This document shows positions 12,664-20,778 of a stretch of DNA of 23,150 nt, piece by piece. Position numbers and translations under genes: made by a program. The stretch is from positions 1 to 23,150 of the forward strand of contig JANOET010000283.1 of the NCBI GenBank assembly GCA_031413415.1, written 5' to 3'. This DNA is from UBA668 sp031413415 (lineage in GTDB: Bacteria; Actinomycetota; Acidimicrobiia; Acidimicrobiales; Ilumatobacteraceae). The notes under the pieces were generated by a model that worked only from the letters and a program-made list of their open reading frames with translations, ran no database searches and was not told the origin of the DNA. How positions within the stretch are numbered: the first letter of the stretch is position 1; every line of letters starts with the position of its first letter.

Positions 12664-14727
12664 TCAGCGCACGACGAGCGGCGACATCATGTCGTTGTCC
12701 TCGTGCTCGAGGATGTGACAGTGGAACACGTAGTCACCGACGAAGCGCTGAATCGGTGCATTCCGGGCGTCGCCCACGTACGGCGCCGGGATGCCGGCTG
12801 CGGTGCCGCCGAACGGGACGATGATCCGCGTGACCGTGCCGGGCATGGAGATGATCGTGTCCTTCCAACCAGCCTCGCTGGCGATCGGCCCAGTGACGGG
12901 CCCCTCGACATACGCATCGGCCGACGGTGCGGGCCAGGGGCCCTGGTTCGTCGCGGTCGGGAACGGCAGCCCATCGGCACAGTTCGCCGGATCTGCGGAT
13001 CCACCAGCACAGTCGAGCGCATCGATGAGATACCGAGTCTCACCGCTGAGATCGTCGACCGCCAAGTTCTGTCGGTTCAACAGACGGAACTGGGTGAGGT
13101 GGAGGTGGATCGGGTGGGCGTCACCGGTGGTGTTGACGATGACCCACTCCTCGACGCTGTTCAGCGCCGGCGCTTCCACCTGCTCGGCCCGCGGCGTCAT
13201 CGTGATGTCGTCGGCGTAGAACTGGTTGCCCATCATCACGTGCACGGGCTCGCCCTCCGGGGCGACGGTTCCGGCGTCGTTGACGATTTCGTTGAGGAAC
13301 ACCGTGCGAGTGCTCGTGGCCTGCAGCGCACCGAGTTGCGTCGGTGCAGACGGGTCGAGCACCGCGGGCAGCAGCTTCGGCTGATTGCGACCACCACGCA
13401 GTGTCGCCGGAACACGAAGGGTCGGACCGGTGGCCTTGGTGACCGTGAACTGCATGATCTGGGGCACGTCGATGTCGTCGCCGCCGTCGGGGTACGGCAC
13501 GAGCGCATCGTTGACGAGACGCCAGCGCGAGCCCGTGGGCAGCGTGGTGAAGTCGATCAGCACGTCGGCGCGCTCACCAGGGCCGATTCGCAGAGTGCCG
13601 ACCGGGGCAGGCTTGTTCAGCAGACCACCGTCGGAACCGATCTGGTTCAACGTCAGCGCTTGTCCCGTGGCGACGCCGGCGGCATCGATGCCCACGAGCT
13701 TCATGTTGTAGAAGCGAGCGTTCGATCCGTTGAGCATGCGGAAGCGGTACAGCGTGTGCGCCACCCTCATGTTCGGCTCGATGACACCGTTCACCGTGGC
13801 CACGTCGCCGAACGACTCGGGCGACCACTGGTTCGGGTGCCCGTCCGGTAGCCCGTTCACCCCGCAGTGCGGCCCGATCGGGTAGGCGAACGAGCCATCG
13901 GCGTTGAACGTCCGGTCCTGAATGGTGAGCGGCACCTCGAACTTGCCCACGGGCAGTCGAAGAGGGTTGTCGTCGTAGCCGGTGTCGAACCTGTCGCGCA
14001 GCCACAGCTGGCCGGCGAGGCCGGCGTTGACCTGCAGTCGTGTGGTACCCCACGAGTGGTCGTGGTACCACAGGGTGGTGGCGTCCTGGTCGTTGCCATA
14101 CAGGTACGTGAACGACTGTCCAGGCCGGAAGGTGGACCCCGGCAGGCCGTCGAACTGCGGCTCGGTGTGGGCGCCGTGCAGGTGCACCGTGCCGCGAGGG
14201 GCGTCGGCGTCGGTGATCTCGGTACCCATGACCTGTGGGTCGATGAAGTTGGCGAGGGGGTGCGCGCCGAGCGCGTTGGCCACGGTGACCTTCAGGGGCT
14301 GGCCCTTCCTGGTCTCGATGGTGGGGCCGAGGTGGACGTCGGTGGCGGTGCTGTCGAGCGTGTAACCGAACGTCGGGGTGGCCGGCAGGTCGGGGCTGAA
14401 CGAGTGCGCGCCCGCCTTCATGATCAGCTTCACGGCCGCAGAACTGGCGCGCCGATCGACCTTGGGCGGAATCGCCAACGGCGTCGTGAACGAGCTGTGC
14501 GCAGGCGTCGGCCCGAGCGGCGCATTGCAGTCGGTGGCGAGCGCACCGACCTGTGCCGCTCGATGCATGTGGCCGGAAGTGGCCATGGTGGCCAGCGCCG
14601 GCACGGCGATGGTCGATGACAACGTGGCGCCCGCAGCAACCACTGCCGCCCCCACGAGGAAGTGCCGATGCCGAGCCGACATGTGCTGCCGCCCCGAACC
14701 GGACCGTTGGTCCGTCCGCTTGCTCAT
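12664..14727 (-). CDS. Secreted multicopper oxidase (CotA/bilirubin-oxidase-like)
   Basis: Multicopper oxidases take electrons from phenols or metals at a type 1 copper and reduce O2 at a trinuclear centre. This 687-residue protein has an N-terminal export signal (hydrophobic HFLVGAAVVAAGATLSS, about residues 22-45) and all four copper motifs: HLHG, WYHDH, HPIHLH and HCHILEHEDNDMM. The last gives His669, Cys670, His671, His675 and axial Met680. A long insertion between the third and fourth motifs (about residues 560-650) is typical of CotA/bilirubin-oxidase relatives. The ATG at 14725-14727 has GGGAG seven bases upstream. No copper chaperone or manganese-oxidation genes are nearby, so the substrate is open. 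It has a 227-base upstream region before the SDR gene and probably its own promoter. Confidence 0.93.
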   Translation of the reverse strand: MSKRTDQRSGSGRQHMSARHRHFLVGAAVVAAGATLSSTIAVPALATMATSGHMHRAAQVGALATDCNAPLGPTPAHSSFTTPLAIPPKVDRRASSAAVKLIMKAGAHSFSPDLPATPTFGYTLDSTATDVHLGPTIETRKGQPLKVTVANALGAHPLANFIDPQVMGTEITDADAPRGTVHLHGAHTEPQFDGLPGSTFRPGQSFTYLYGNDQDATTLWYHDHSWGTTRLQVNAGLAGQLWLRDRFDTGYDDNPLRLPVGKFEVPLTIQDRTFNADGSFAYPIGPHCGVNGLPDGHPNQWSPESFGDVATVNGVIEPNMRVAHTLYRFRMLNGSNARFYNMKLVGIDAAGVATGQALTLNQIGSDGGLLNKPAPVGTLRIGPGERADVLIDFTTLPTGSRWRLVNDALVPYPDGGDDIDVPQIMQFTVTKATGPTLRVPATLRGGRNQPKLLPAVLDPSAPTQLGALQATSTRTVFLNEIVNDAGTVAPEGEPVHVMMGNQFYADDITMTPRAEQVEAPALNSVEEWVIVNTTGDAHPIHLHLTQFRLLNRQNLAVDDLSGETRYLIDALDCAGGSADPANCADGLPFPTATNQGPWPAPSADAYVEGPVTGPIASEAGWKDTIISMPGTVTRIIVPFGGTAAGIPAPYVGDARNAPIQRFVGDYVFHCHILEHEDNDMMSPLVVR

Positions 14728-14954
14728 TTTCCCGCTCCCTGGCGCCGCTCTGTCCCGTCGACAACTGCTCGCCAGACGCGACGCTAGACCTAGGACCTTC
14801 GGGAAACCTTAGGTATTTTTGACTATTGCCCGATCAATTCCCACGTAGCGTCGATATCTCTCGACCGACAGACCGCTTTCCGTCGACATTGCTCATGAAA
14901 GGCGCACGACCATCGCTGCGTCAGGCACCCGACCGCGATCGGTGGTCGATCAGA

Positions 14955-15737
14955 TCACTTCGGTGGCATGCGGATGCCGCCGTCGACGCGGATCGTCTCG
15001 GCGTTCATGTAGCTGTTCGTGATGCATTCCACGACCATCGAGGCCAGCTCGCTCTGGAAGCCCAGACGCTGCGGGAAGAGCACACCCTTCTGCAGCTGTG
15101 CCTTGAACGCGTCGCTGTTCTCGCCTTCGCCGTAGATCGGCGTGTCGATGAGTCCAGGGGCGACGGTGTTGACGCGCACGCCGACCGCAGCGAGGTCTCG
15201 GGCGATGGGCAGGGTCATGCCGACGACGCCACCCTTCGACGCCGAGTACGACGCCTGGCCGATCTGGCCGTCGAACGCAGCGACGGACGCGATGTTCACG
15301 ATGGCGCCACGCTCGCCGTACTCGAGCGGCTCGGTGGTGCTCATCGCCGTGGCGGCGATGCGGATGCAGTCGAAGCTGCCGACCAGGTTGATCGCGATGA
15401 CCTTCTTGAAGGCGTCGAGGTTGGCCGCCGAGTCGTACGAGCCGTCCTTGCCCACCGTGCGCTGCGCCCAGCCGATACCGGCCGAGTTCACGAGCACGCG
15501 GAGCGGGCCCATGCTCTTGGCCATCTCGACGGCGTTCTTGATGTCGTCGGTGTTGGTGACGTCGACGGCACAGAACGCGCCACCGATCTCGTCGGCGAGG
15601 GCACCGCCCTTCTCTGCCTGATGCGGAAGGTCTGCGACGACGACCTTCGCTCCCTTCGCGGCGAGCAGACGGGCCGATGCGGCACCGATACCCGATGCGC
15701 CACCCGTGACGATTGCACTAGCTCCATTGATGTCCAT
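14955..15737 (-). CDS. SDR-family 3-hydroxyacyl-CoA dehydrogenase-like protein (HSD10-like)
   Basis: This is a 260-residue classical SDR. TGGASGIG (11-18) binds NAD, Asp36 in VADLP selects NAD over NADP, NSAG is at 84-87, and the catalytic residues are Ser151, Tyr164 and Lys168 (YSASK). The start (INGASAIVTGGASGIGAASA), the VNIASVAAFDGQIGQASYSAS block and the ending YMNAETIRVDGGIRMPPK closely follow the type II 3-hydroxyacyl-CoA dehydrogenase (HSD17B10) group used in fatty-acid and branched-chain beta-oxidation. It is divergent from a family III CoA-transferase 66 bases away, and that pairing supports acyl-CoA metabolism. A TAGGGT box eight bases upstream and no Shine-Dalgarno suggest a leaderless start. 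Confidence 0.92.
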   Translation of the reverse strand: MDINGASAIVTGGASGIGAASARLLAAKGAKVVVADLPHQAEKGGALADEIGGAFCAVDVTNTDDIKNAVEMAKSMGPLRVLVNSAGIGWAQRTVGKDGSYDSAANLDAFKKVIAINLVGSFDCIRIAATAMSTTEPLEYGERGAIVNIASVAAFDGQIGQASYSASKGGVVGMTLPIARDLAAVGVRVNTVAPGLIDTPIYGEGENSDAFKAQLQKGVLFPQRLGFQSELASMVVECITNSYMNAETIRVDGGIRMPPK

Positions 15738-15745
15738 GGGCCGCG

Positions 15746-15751
15746 ACCCTA
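15746..15751 (-). promoter_or_regulatory. -10-like TAGGGT before HSD10-like gene
   Basis: On the minus strand TAGGGT ends eight bases before the ATG at 15737. No ribosome site is visible. Confidence 0.4.
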
Positions 15752-15789
15752 GGCGGCGTCAGGGGACCAGTCCCAAGCGGACGTGCGGC

Positions 15790-15795
15790 TACGGT
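15790..15795 (+). promoter_or_regulatory. -10-like TACGGT before CoA-transferase gene
   Basis: TACGGT ends eight bases before the ATG at 15804, without a Shine-Dalgarno. It supports this ATG over the in-frame candidate at 15783, which lies upstream of the box. Confidence 0.4.
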
Positions 15796-15803
15796 GCCGT
15801 GTC

Positions 15804-16994
15804 ATGCCCGGTCCGTTGCACGGCATCACCGTCGTCGAAGCCTGCCAGATGGTGGCCGGCCCCATGGCCGCCATGCTGTGCGCCGACCTCGGTGCCGACG
15901 TCGTCAAGGTCGAGCAACCCAAGGGCGGCGACCGCATGCGGCTGCTCGGTCACCGCATCGGTGGCATCGGCGCGCTGTGGGCCGGCGTGAACCGCGGCAA
16001 GCGCAGCCTGGTCATCGACCTCACCAAGCCCTCGGGCCACGCCGTCCTGCTCGACCTCACCCACACCGCCGATGTGTTCATCCAGAACTTCCGGCCCGGC
16101 GTCGCCGAGCGGCTGCGCATCGACGAAGCCTCGTTGCGGGCCGACAACCCCGGTCTGATCTACGTGAGCGTCAGCGGGTTCGGCGAGACCGGGCCGTACA
16201 TCGACCAGAAGAGCTACGACTACGTCGTGCAGATGCTTTCGGGCATGGCCGCACTACAGGGCGGCGGTGGCACGCCCCAGCTGATTCGCAACATCGTCGT
16301 CGACAAGGTGACGGCCATGACCGCCACGCAGGCCATTCTCGCTGCACTCGTGGCACGCGCCAGCGGTGCCGGCGGCCAGCACATCCGCCTCTCGATGATC
16401 GACACTGCGCTGGCATTCCTGTGGCCCGACGGGATGATGCAGCACACCTTCCTCGACACCGATCGTGTCACCCCAGGGCCACACATGGCCGACGGTTACG
16501 TCGTTCGCCCCACCAAGGACTCGTACCTGGCGATGATCGCCACCTCGAACTCACAGTGGCCAGGGCTGTGCGCCGCGCTGGGCAAACCCGAGTGGCTCAC
16601 CGACCCACGGTTCGTCACGCTCGCGGCCCGTGAGGTCAACGACGCCGAGTTGTCGGACCTGATCACCGCCGAAGTGGCACGACACGACGGCCAGACGCTC
16701 GTCGACGCGCTGCACGCGAACGACGTGCCGTGTGCGCTCTCGAACCCGATCGACCGCGTCCACCTCGATCCGCAGGTCCGGCACAACGGCATCCTCGTCG
16801 AGCACGACCGACCGTGGATCGGTGCCGTGCGCGAGCCGAAGCCGCCCGCCCGCTTCTCGGTCACACCCACCGAACTGGGCCGGCATGCGCCGAAGCTCGA
16901 CGAGCACACCGACGAGATCCTCGCCGAACTCGGCCGCGACCCCGATGCGATCGCGGCCCTCCGAGCGAGCGGAGCGGCGGGACCACGCCGTTGA
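15804..16994 (+). CDS. Family III CoA-transferase (CaiB/BaiF/Frc or methylacyl-CoA racemase type)
   Basis: Family III enzymes move CoA between carboxylic acids, or in the racemase branch epimerise 2-methylacyl-CoAs. The 396-residue protein shows the opening LHGITVVEACQMVAGPMAAM, LCADLGADVVKVEQPKGGD, the NRGKRSLVIDL block, FIQNFRPGVAERL, and VSGFGETGPY followed by SYDYVVQMLSG with the expected catalytic Asp139. Length matches the family. The divergent HSD10-like SDR suggests fatty-acid or branched-chain acyl-CoA degradation; CoA acceptor and donor cannot be told. Its stop lies 67 bases before the amidohydrolase ATG, on the same strand, with a perfect hairpin-forming repeat between. Confidence 0.92.
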   Translation: MPGPLHGITVVEACQMVAGPMAAMLCADLGADVVKVEQPKGGDRMRLLGHRIGGIGALWAGVNRGKRSLVIDLTKPSGHAVLLDLTHTADVFIQNFRPGVAERLRIDEASLRADNPGLIYVSVSGFGETGPYIDQKSYDYVVQMLSGMAALQGGGGTPQLIRNIVVDKVTAMTATQAILAALVARASGAGGQHIRLSMIDTALAFLWPDGMMQHTFLDTDRVTPGPHMADGYVVRPTKDSYLAMIATSNSQWPGLCAALGKPEWLTDPRFVTLAAREVNDAELSDLITAEVARHDGQTLVDALHANDVPCALSNPIDRVHLDPQVRHNGILVEHDRPWIGAVREPKPPARFSVTPTELGRHAPKLDEHTDEILAELGRDPDAIAALRASGAAGPRR

Positions 16995-17012
16995 CGAGCG
17001 TGATCTCGACAC

Positions 17013-17033
17013 CATCGCGAGGCAGTCGCGATG
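17013..17033. promoter_or_regulatory. 8-bp inverted repeat (CATCGCGA/TCGCGATG, 5-nt spacer)
   Basis: A perfect inverted repeat lies between the CoA-transferase stop and the amidohydrolase ATG, 28 bases upstream of the latter. It could be an operator, or an RNA hairpin attenuating readthrough. There is no U-tract after it, so it is not a classical terminator. Confidence 0.4.
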
Positions 17034-17061
17034 CAACCGATGGGGTGTGGAAGAGTTTGGC

Positions 17062-18240
17062 ATGGCAGCCGATCTCCACTCGTCCGGTGCACCGTCGCGT
17101 GTCGTGATCGAGGCGCAACGACTGTTCGATGGTCACAGGTTCGTCGAACCCGCCCGTGTTGTCATCGCTGATGGCGCGGTGGTGGCGGTGGGGGCCGACG
17201 TCGCCGAGCCAGCGACTGTGGACCTGGGGGATGTGACGCTGATGCCAGGGATCGTCGATTGTCACCAACATCTGGTGTTCGACGGTGTCGGCACGCTCGA
17301 AGAACAAGTGTCGGGGCGAACCGACGAAGAACTCTTCGAACGCGCCTGGGCGCAGGCGCGACGGGCGCTCCTCGGTGGCGTCACGACGCTCCGCGATCTG
17401 GGTGATCGCGGATTCGTCACGCTCAGTCTTCGCGGTGACATCCGTCTGCCGACCATCTTGTGTTCAGGGCCACCGATCACCACGGTCGGCGGACATTGCT
17501 GGTACCTGGGAGGAGAGTGCGAGGACCGCGACGCTCTGATCGAAGCGGTTCGCGAGCGCGCGGAACGTGGATGCGACGTCGTGAAGGTCATGGCAACGGG
17601 AGGCGCATTGACACCGGCCATGCCGATGTGGCGGTCGCAGTTCGACGCCGAGGATCTGCGCGTCCTGGTCGCGGAGGCACATCGGCTCGGGCTGCCGGTG
17701 GCGGCGCATTGCCACGGTGAACAGGGCATCTCGGATTCCGTCGACGCGGGCGTCGACACGATTGAGCACTGCACTTTTGTCAACGAGGACATGGATCCCA
17801 GGCCCGACCCGGAACTGCTCGAACGGTTGGCTCGTTCGGGCATCGCGTTGTCGGCCACCTTCGGGCGCTGTGCCGATGGTCCGCCGCCGCCGCCCATGAT
17901 TCAGGCGGCTGCACCCAAGGTCCGGGCGGCTCATGCCGCCGTTCGCGAACGAGGCGGCAAGATCGTCGTGGGGACCGATGCGGGCATCAGCGTCGCCAAG
18001 CCGCACGACGTCGCCCCACAGGCCATCCATGATCTGATCGCACTCGGCATGACACCGGTCGAGGCGCTCACGGCGATGACATCCGGTGGAGCCGATGCGC
18101 TCGGACAGCCTGGCAAGGGCCGCCTCGCTGCCGGCGCCGACGCGGACATGATCGCCGTCGACGGCGATCCCCGTACCGATCCGGTTGCCGTCACACGAAT
18201 CGTTCAGGTCTGGCGAGCAGGCGTACCAGTTTCGACCTGA
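17062..18240 (+). CDS. Metal-dependent amidohydrolase (imidazolonepropionase/prolidase-like)
   Basis: The 392-residue TIM-barrel hydrolase carries the full binuclear-metal set: DCHQH (His68, His70), the probable carboxylated Lys175 in VVKVMATGG, AAHCHGE (His216, with His218), EHCTFV (His236) and GTDAG (Asp306). The N-terminal strands (about 12-60) and C-terminal strands (ADADMIAVDGDP) form the small beta-sandwich of urease-superfamily amidohydrolases. The ordering resembles the Sgx9260/Xaa-Pro dipeptidase-like group that hydrolyses N-acyl amino acids or dipeptides; the substrate is not fixed. The ATG at 17062 is preceded by GGAAGAG six bases upstream. No signal peptide is present, so it is cytoplasmic. 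It ends 27 bases from the convergent rnhA stop. Confidence 0.9.
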   Translation: MAADLHSSGAPSRVVIEAQRLFDGHRFVEPARVVIADGAVVAVGADVAEPATVDLGDVTLMPGIVDCHQHLVFDGVGTLEEQVSGRTDEELFERAWAQARRALLGGVTTLRDLGDRGFVTLSLRGDIRLPTILCSGPPITTVGGHCWYLGGECEDRDALIEAVRERAERGCDVVKVMATGGALTPAMPMWRSQFDAEDLRVLVAEAHRLGLPVAAHCHGEQGISDSVDAGVDTIEHCTFVNEDMDPRPDPELLERLARSGIALSATFGRCADGPPPPPMIQAAAPKVRAAHAAVRERGGKIVVGTDAGISVAKPHDVAPQAIHDLIALGMTPVEALTAMTSGGADALGQPGKGRLAAGADADMIAVDGDPRTDPVAVTRIVQVWRAGVPVST

Positions 18241-18267
18241 CCGGACGAGGGGCCGTCGACAAAGGCC

Positions 18268-18765
18268 CTAGAAGTCGAACAACCGGTCTTGTTGCGGGGG
18301 TGGCGTCACGCCGGTCGGCGGATCGTCGGCTGCAGGGGTGTCGAAGGGCCCGTTCGCGGCAGCGACCGCGAGCCGATCGACGAGCTCGTTCATCCGGTTG
18401 CCGGAATGACCCTTCACCCATCGGAATGCCGGCTTGCGTTCCAACACCAGCGCGATGAGCGGCTTCCAGATGTCGGCGTTGGCGACAGGTTCCTTCTTCG
18501 AGTTCTTCCAACCGTTCGACTGCCACTTCACGTACCAGCGGTCGCGGAAGCAGTGCACGACGTAGGTGCTGTCGCTGACGATCGTGATCTCGTCGCCCTC
18601 GACGGTGCGCAGTGCCTCGAGCACGGCGGTCATCTCCATGCGTTGGTTGGTGGTGTGGGCCGCTCCGCCGCTGCCGCACACGACCCCCTCGGGCGCGATC
18701 GCCCACGCCCAGCCACCTGGACCGGGGTTGCCCTGGCAGGCGCCGTCGGTGAAGACCTCGATCAT
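18268..18765 (-). CDS. rnhA: Ribonuclease HI with clamp-binding-like C-terminal tail
   Basis: RNase HI cuts the RNA strand of RNA-DNA hybrids. The 165-residue protein has the four-carboxylate site Asp7 (FTDGAC), Glu44 (RMEMTAV), Asp65 (VSDSTY) and Asp130 (NELVDRLA), plus His120 in VKGHSGN and the basic-handle region WQSNGWKNSKKE. The catalytic domain ends near residue 135. A Pro/Asp-rich tail of about 30 residues then ends in QDRLFDF, which matches the Qxx-L-F pattern of beta-sliding-clamp ligands. The ATG at 18763-18765 overlaps the acyltransferase TGA by ATGA, so translation is probably coupled. It is the last gene of a three-gene minus-strand unit whose other products are envelope proteins, an odd combination. 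Confidence 0.96.
   Translation of the reverse strand: MIEVFTDGACQGNPGPGGWAWAIAPEGVVCGSGGAAHTTNQRMEMTAVLEALRTVEGDEITIVSDSTYVVHCFRDRWYVKWQSNGWKNSKKEPVANADIWKPLIALVLERKPAFRWVKGHSGNRMNELVDRLAVAAANGPFDTPAADDPPTGVTPPPQQDRLFDF
18277..18291 (-). other. Qxx-L-F sliding-clamp motif candidate in RnhA tail
   Basis: These codons encode Gln159-Asp-Arg-Leu162-Phe163, five to seven residues from the end of RNase HI. The pattern fits the pentapeptide beta-clamp-binding consensus (QL[SD]LF, often relaxed to QxxLF), and it follows a disordered Pro-rich stretch, as clamp motifs often do. Confidence 0.45.
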
Positions 18766-20768
18766 CGCAGCGCCGCCCGCAGGAGTGCCTGACCGAGGAA
18801 CTGGTCGGCGATCTCGGTGGCCACGTCGGTGGTCCAGTGCACGCTGTCGGGCCGCGCTGTCGCGTCGGCCGCCAACGGTGACGAGTCGACCCACCCTGCG
18901 AGGTCGACGACACGCACCTGCGATCGTGAGGCAGCGATGTCCGCAATGACGCGGTGGAGCACGTCGTGACGCGCCGGGTCGGCCTGCTGGTCGTCGGTCG
19001 CGGTCGGCGTGGGCAGCGGAACGGGCTCCTGGATCCAGGCCACGCGCGGCACGCCCTGGGCGAGGATCGCATCGGTGAACGACGCCAGCGACGCGAACAT
19101 CGCGGCCTCGAGTTCAGGGTCGATGGGTGACAGCGCCGGACCGCCAACGGTGAGGCTGCGGTCGAGCACGTCCCACACCGTGGTGAGGACCATCACGAGG
19201 TCGGGACGCAACTCGACGAGCTTCGACGGCACGATCTCGTTCACGTACCGGCCGCAGGAGGCGTCGACGTCGCGCTCGCCGAAGACACCGAGGTCCTGAT
19301 ACCCGCCGAGGACGACGCCGCACCCCGCTCCGGTGACCAATTCGACCTGGGCGAGCGACGGGTTCGCCGCGGCCCAGGCCACGATGCCGGCACCGGTGGC
19401 CTCTGCAGTCGAGTCGCCGACGACCATGATCCGCACCGGGCGGGGCGGCACCACCACGTCCGTGGTGGTGGACGCCGGCACCGTGCTCTCGACCGGTGCG
19501 ACCGTCGAAGGCGGTGCCACCGTCGAAGGCGGTGCCACCGTCGAGGGCGGCGATGTCACCAGCGGGGCCACCGGGCCTGTGTCGATGGACGCGGCGGCGG
19601 CCTGATCGGGGTCGACCCCGTAGAACTTCGCGGTGGACGGCACCATCAGCACCATGGCCGCGACCACCGCTGTGCCGCCGATCGCTGCGACGAGCGTGCG
19701 ACTCGGCACGAACCAATCGTTGCGGCGAACGGGCTTCTCGACGACGTAGTAGGAAGCCAGCGCGACCGCCAACGTCGCCGCCCACTTCAGCGCGAGGTCG
19801 ACCGCGGCAGGCAGACCCCAAGCCTCGCGATCGATGAGCACGTAGACCGGCCAGTGGAACAGGTAGATGCCGTAGCTGATCTTGCCGAGCGCGACGAGCG
19901 GACGAGCCGACAGCAGGGTCCGCGTCTCCCCCGGCACCTGCAGGCCGTAGATCGTGAGCGCGCTGACGACACCCACCAGCGGCAGCGCACCTTCGTACGC
20001 CGGCCCTCGACCGTCGGGGAACACGACGAAGGCCACGATCAACATGATCAGACCCGCCGGCGCGAAGAACGCTGCGCCCTGTGGGGCAGGGCGTTCGGCG
20101 ACGACACACGCGACCAGGGCACCGAACAGGATCTCGCTCATCCGGGCCGGCGTGGCCCAGTACGCCGCATCGGGTCCCCAGACCTGAGCGATGACCGGCG
20201 CCGCGACGGCCGACAGCGCGGTGAGGCCGGCGATGACACGCAACGGGGTCCGACCTCGCCGATGGCTCCACCAGGCGATGCCGAGGAATGCCAACGGCCA
20301 CAGCCAGTAGAACTGCTCTTCGATGGCGAGCGACCAGTAGTGGTCGAGCGGCCGGCGCAGCCCCGCTTGTGCTGCAGTGAGGTCCGCATAGCTCTCGCCG
20401 CTGGCGAGCTTCACCCAGTTGAACACCTGCAGCAGCGCACCGATGACGTCGCGGCGCAGCTTGGTGATGCCGTCCCACGCCCCGAAGGCGGCAAGGACAC
20501 ACACGGCGGCGACGCACAGCAGGCTCGCGGGAAGCAGCCGCCGGGCACGGCGCGTGTAGAAGGCCCTGGCATCGACGGTGCCGGTGGCGTTGCGTTCGGT
20601 GAGGAGCAGCGACGTGATGAGAAAGCCGCTGAGCGTGAAGAACACCGACACGCCGAGGTAGCCGCCGCTCATCCAGCCGAAGCCGGCGTGGAAGAACAGC
20701 ACGGCGGTGACGGCGAACGCGCGAACGCCGTCGAGCGCGGGCTGGTAGGCGATCGTCCGACGGCTCAT
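18762..20768 (-). CDS. OatA-like membrane O-acyltransferase with C-terminal SGNH domain
   Basis: AT3-SGNH proteins pass acetyl or other acyl groups across the membrane and O-acylate peptidoglycan or cell-surface glycans. The 668-residue protein has an acyltransferase-3 domain (about 5-400, about ten membrane helices). Key features are ALDGVRAFAVTAVLFFHAGF with His27, GYLGVSVFFTLSGFLIT, YTRRARRLLPA, and SLAIEEQFYWLWP with the family's conserved Glu residues. A Pro/Ser/Thr/Val linker (about 415-440) leads to an exported SGNH esterase-fold domain with Gly451-Asp452-Ser453 and the C-terminal DSVH (Asp641, His644). The ATG at 20766-20768 is ten bases after the rhodanese stop, and the stop overlaps the rnhA start. 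The acceptor glycan is unknown. Confidence 0.92.
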   Translation of the reverse strand: MSRRTIAYQPALDGVRAFAVTAVLFFHAGFGWMSGGYLGVSVFFTLSGFLITSLLLTERNATGTVDARAFYTRRARRLLPASLLCVAAVCVLAAFGAWDGITKLRRDVIGALLQVFNWVKLASGESYADLTAAQAGLRRPLDHYWSLAIEEQFYWLWPLAFLGIAWWSHRRGRTPLRVIAGLTALSAVAAPVIAQVWGPDAAYWATPARMSEILFGALVACVVAERPAPQGAAFFAPAGLIMLIVAFVVFPDGRGPAYEGALPLVGVVSALTIYGLQVPGETRTLLSARPLVALGKISYGIYLFHWPVYVLIDREAWGLPAAVDLALKWAATLAVALASYYVVEKPVRRNDWFVPSRTLVAAIGGTAVVAAMVLMVPSTAKFYGVDPDQAAAASIDTGPVAPLVTSPPSTVAPPSTVAPPSTVAPVESTVPASTTTDVVVPPRPVRIMVVGDSTAEATGAGIVAWAAANPSLAQVELVTGAGCGVVLGGYQDLGVFGERDVDASCGRYVNEIVPSKLVELRPDLVMVLTTVWDVLDRSLTVGGPALSPIDPELEAAMFASLASFTDAILAQGVPRVAWIQEPVPLPTPTATDDQQADPARHDVLHRVIADIAASRSQVRVVDLAGWVDSSPLAADATARPDSVHWTTDVATEIADQFLGQALLRAALR
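19501..19554 (-). repeat. 18-bp tandem repeat, three copies, in acyltransferase linker
   Basis: Two identical 18-base units and a third diverged one encode the hexapeptide repeat APPSTV in the linker joining the membrane acyltransferase domain to the SGNH domain. Coding repeat; likely a length-variable spacer outside the membrane. Confidence 0.85.
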
Positions 20769-20778
20769 CCGGCAACAA

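Noticed and set aside
11422..13851. 809-codon plus-strand open frame over marR, argJ and the multicopper oxidase
   Set aside because: Crosses three well-supported genes, is strongly Arg-rich and has no recognisable domain.
14728..14954. Intergenic region upstream of the multicopper oxidase, with GATCG/CGATC (14937-14951) and CCTAGG/CCTTAGG elements
   Set aside because: The repeats are short and imperfect, and no terminator U-tract or good -35/-10 pair could be fixed; left as an untyped promoter region.
18241..18267. GGCC...GGCC hairpin as terminator between the amidohydrolase and rnhA
   Set aside because: Only a 4-bp stem with a long loop and no T-run on either strand.
19501..19554. Possible CRISPR-like or regulatory direct repeats
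   Set aside because: The units are contiguous with no spacers, lie in frame, and encode a hexapeptide linker.
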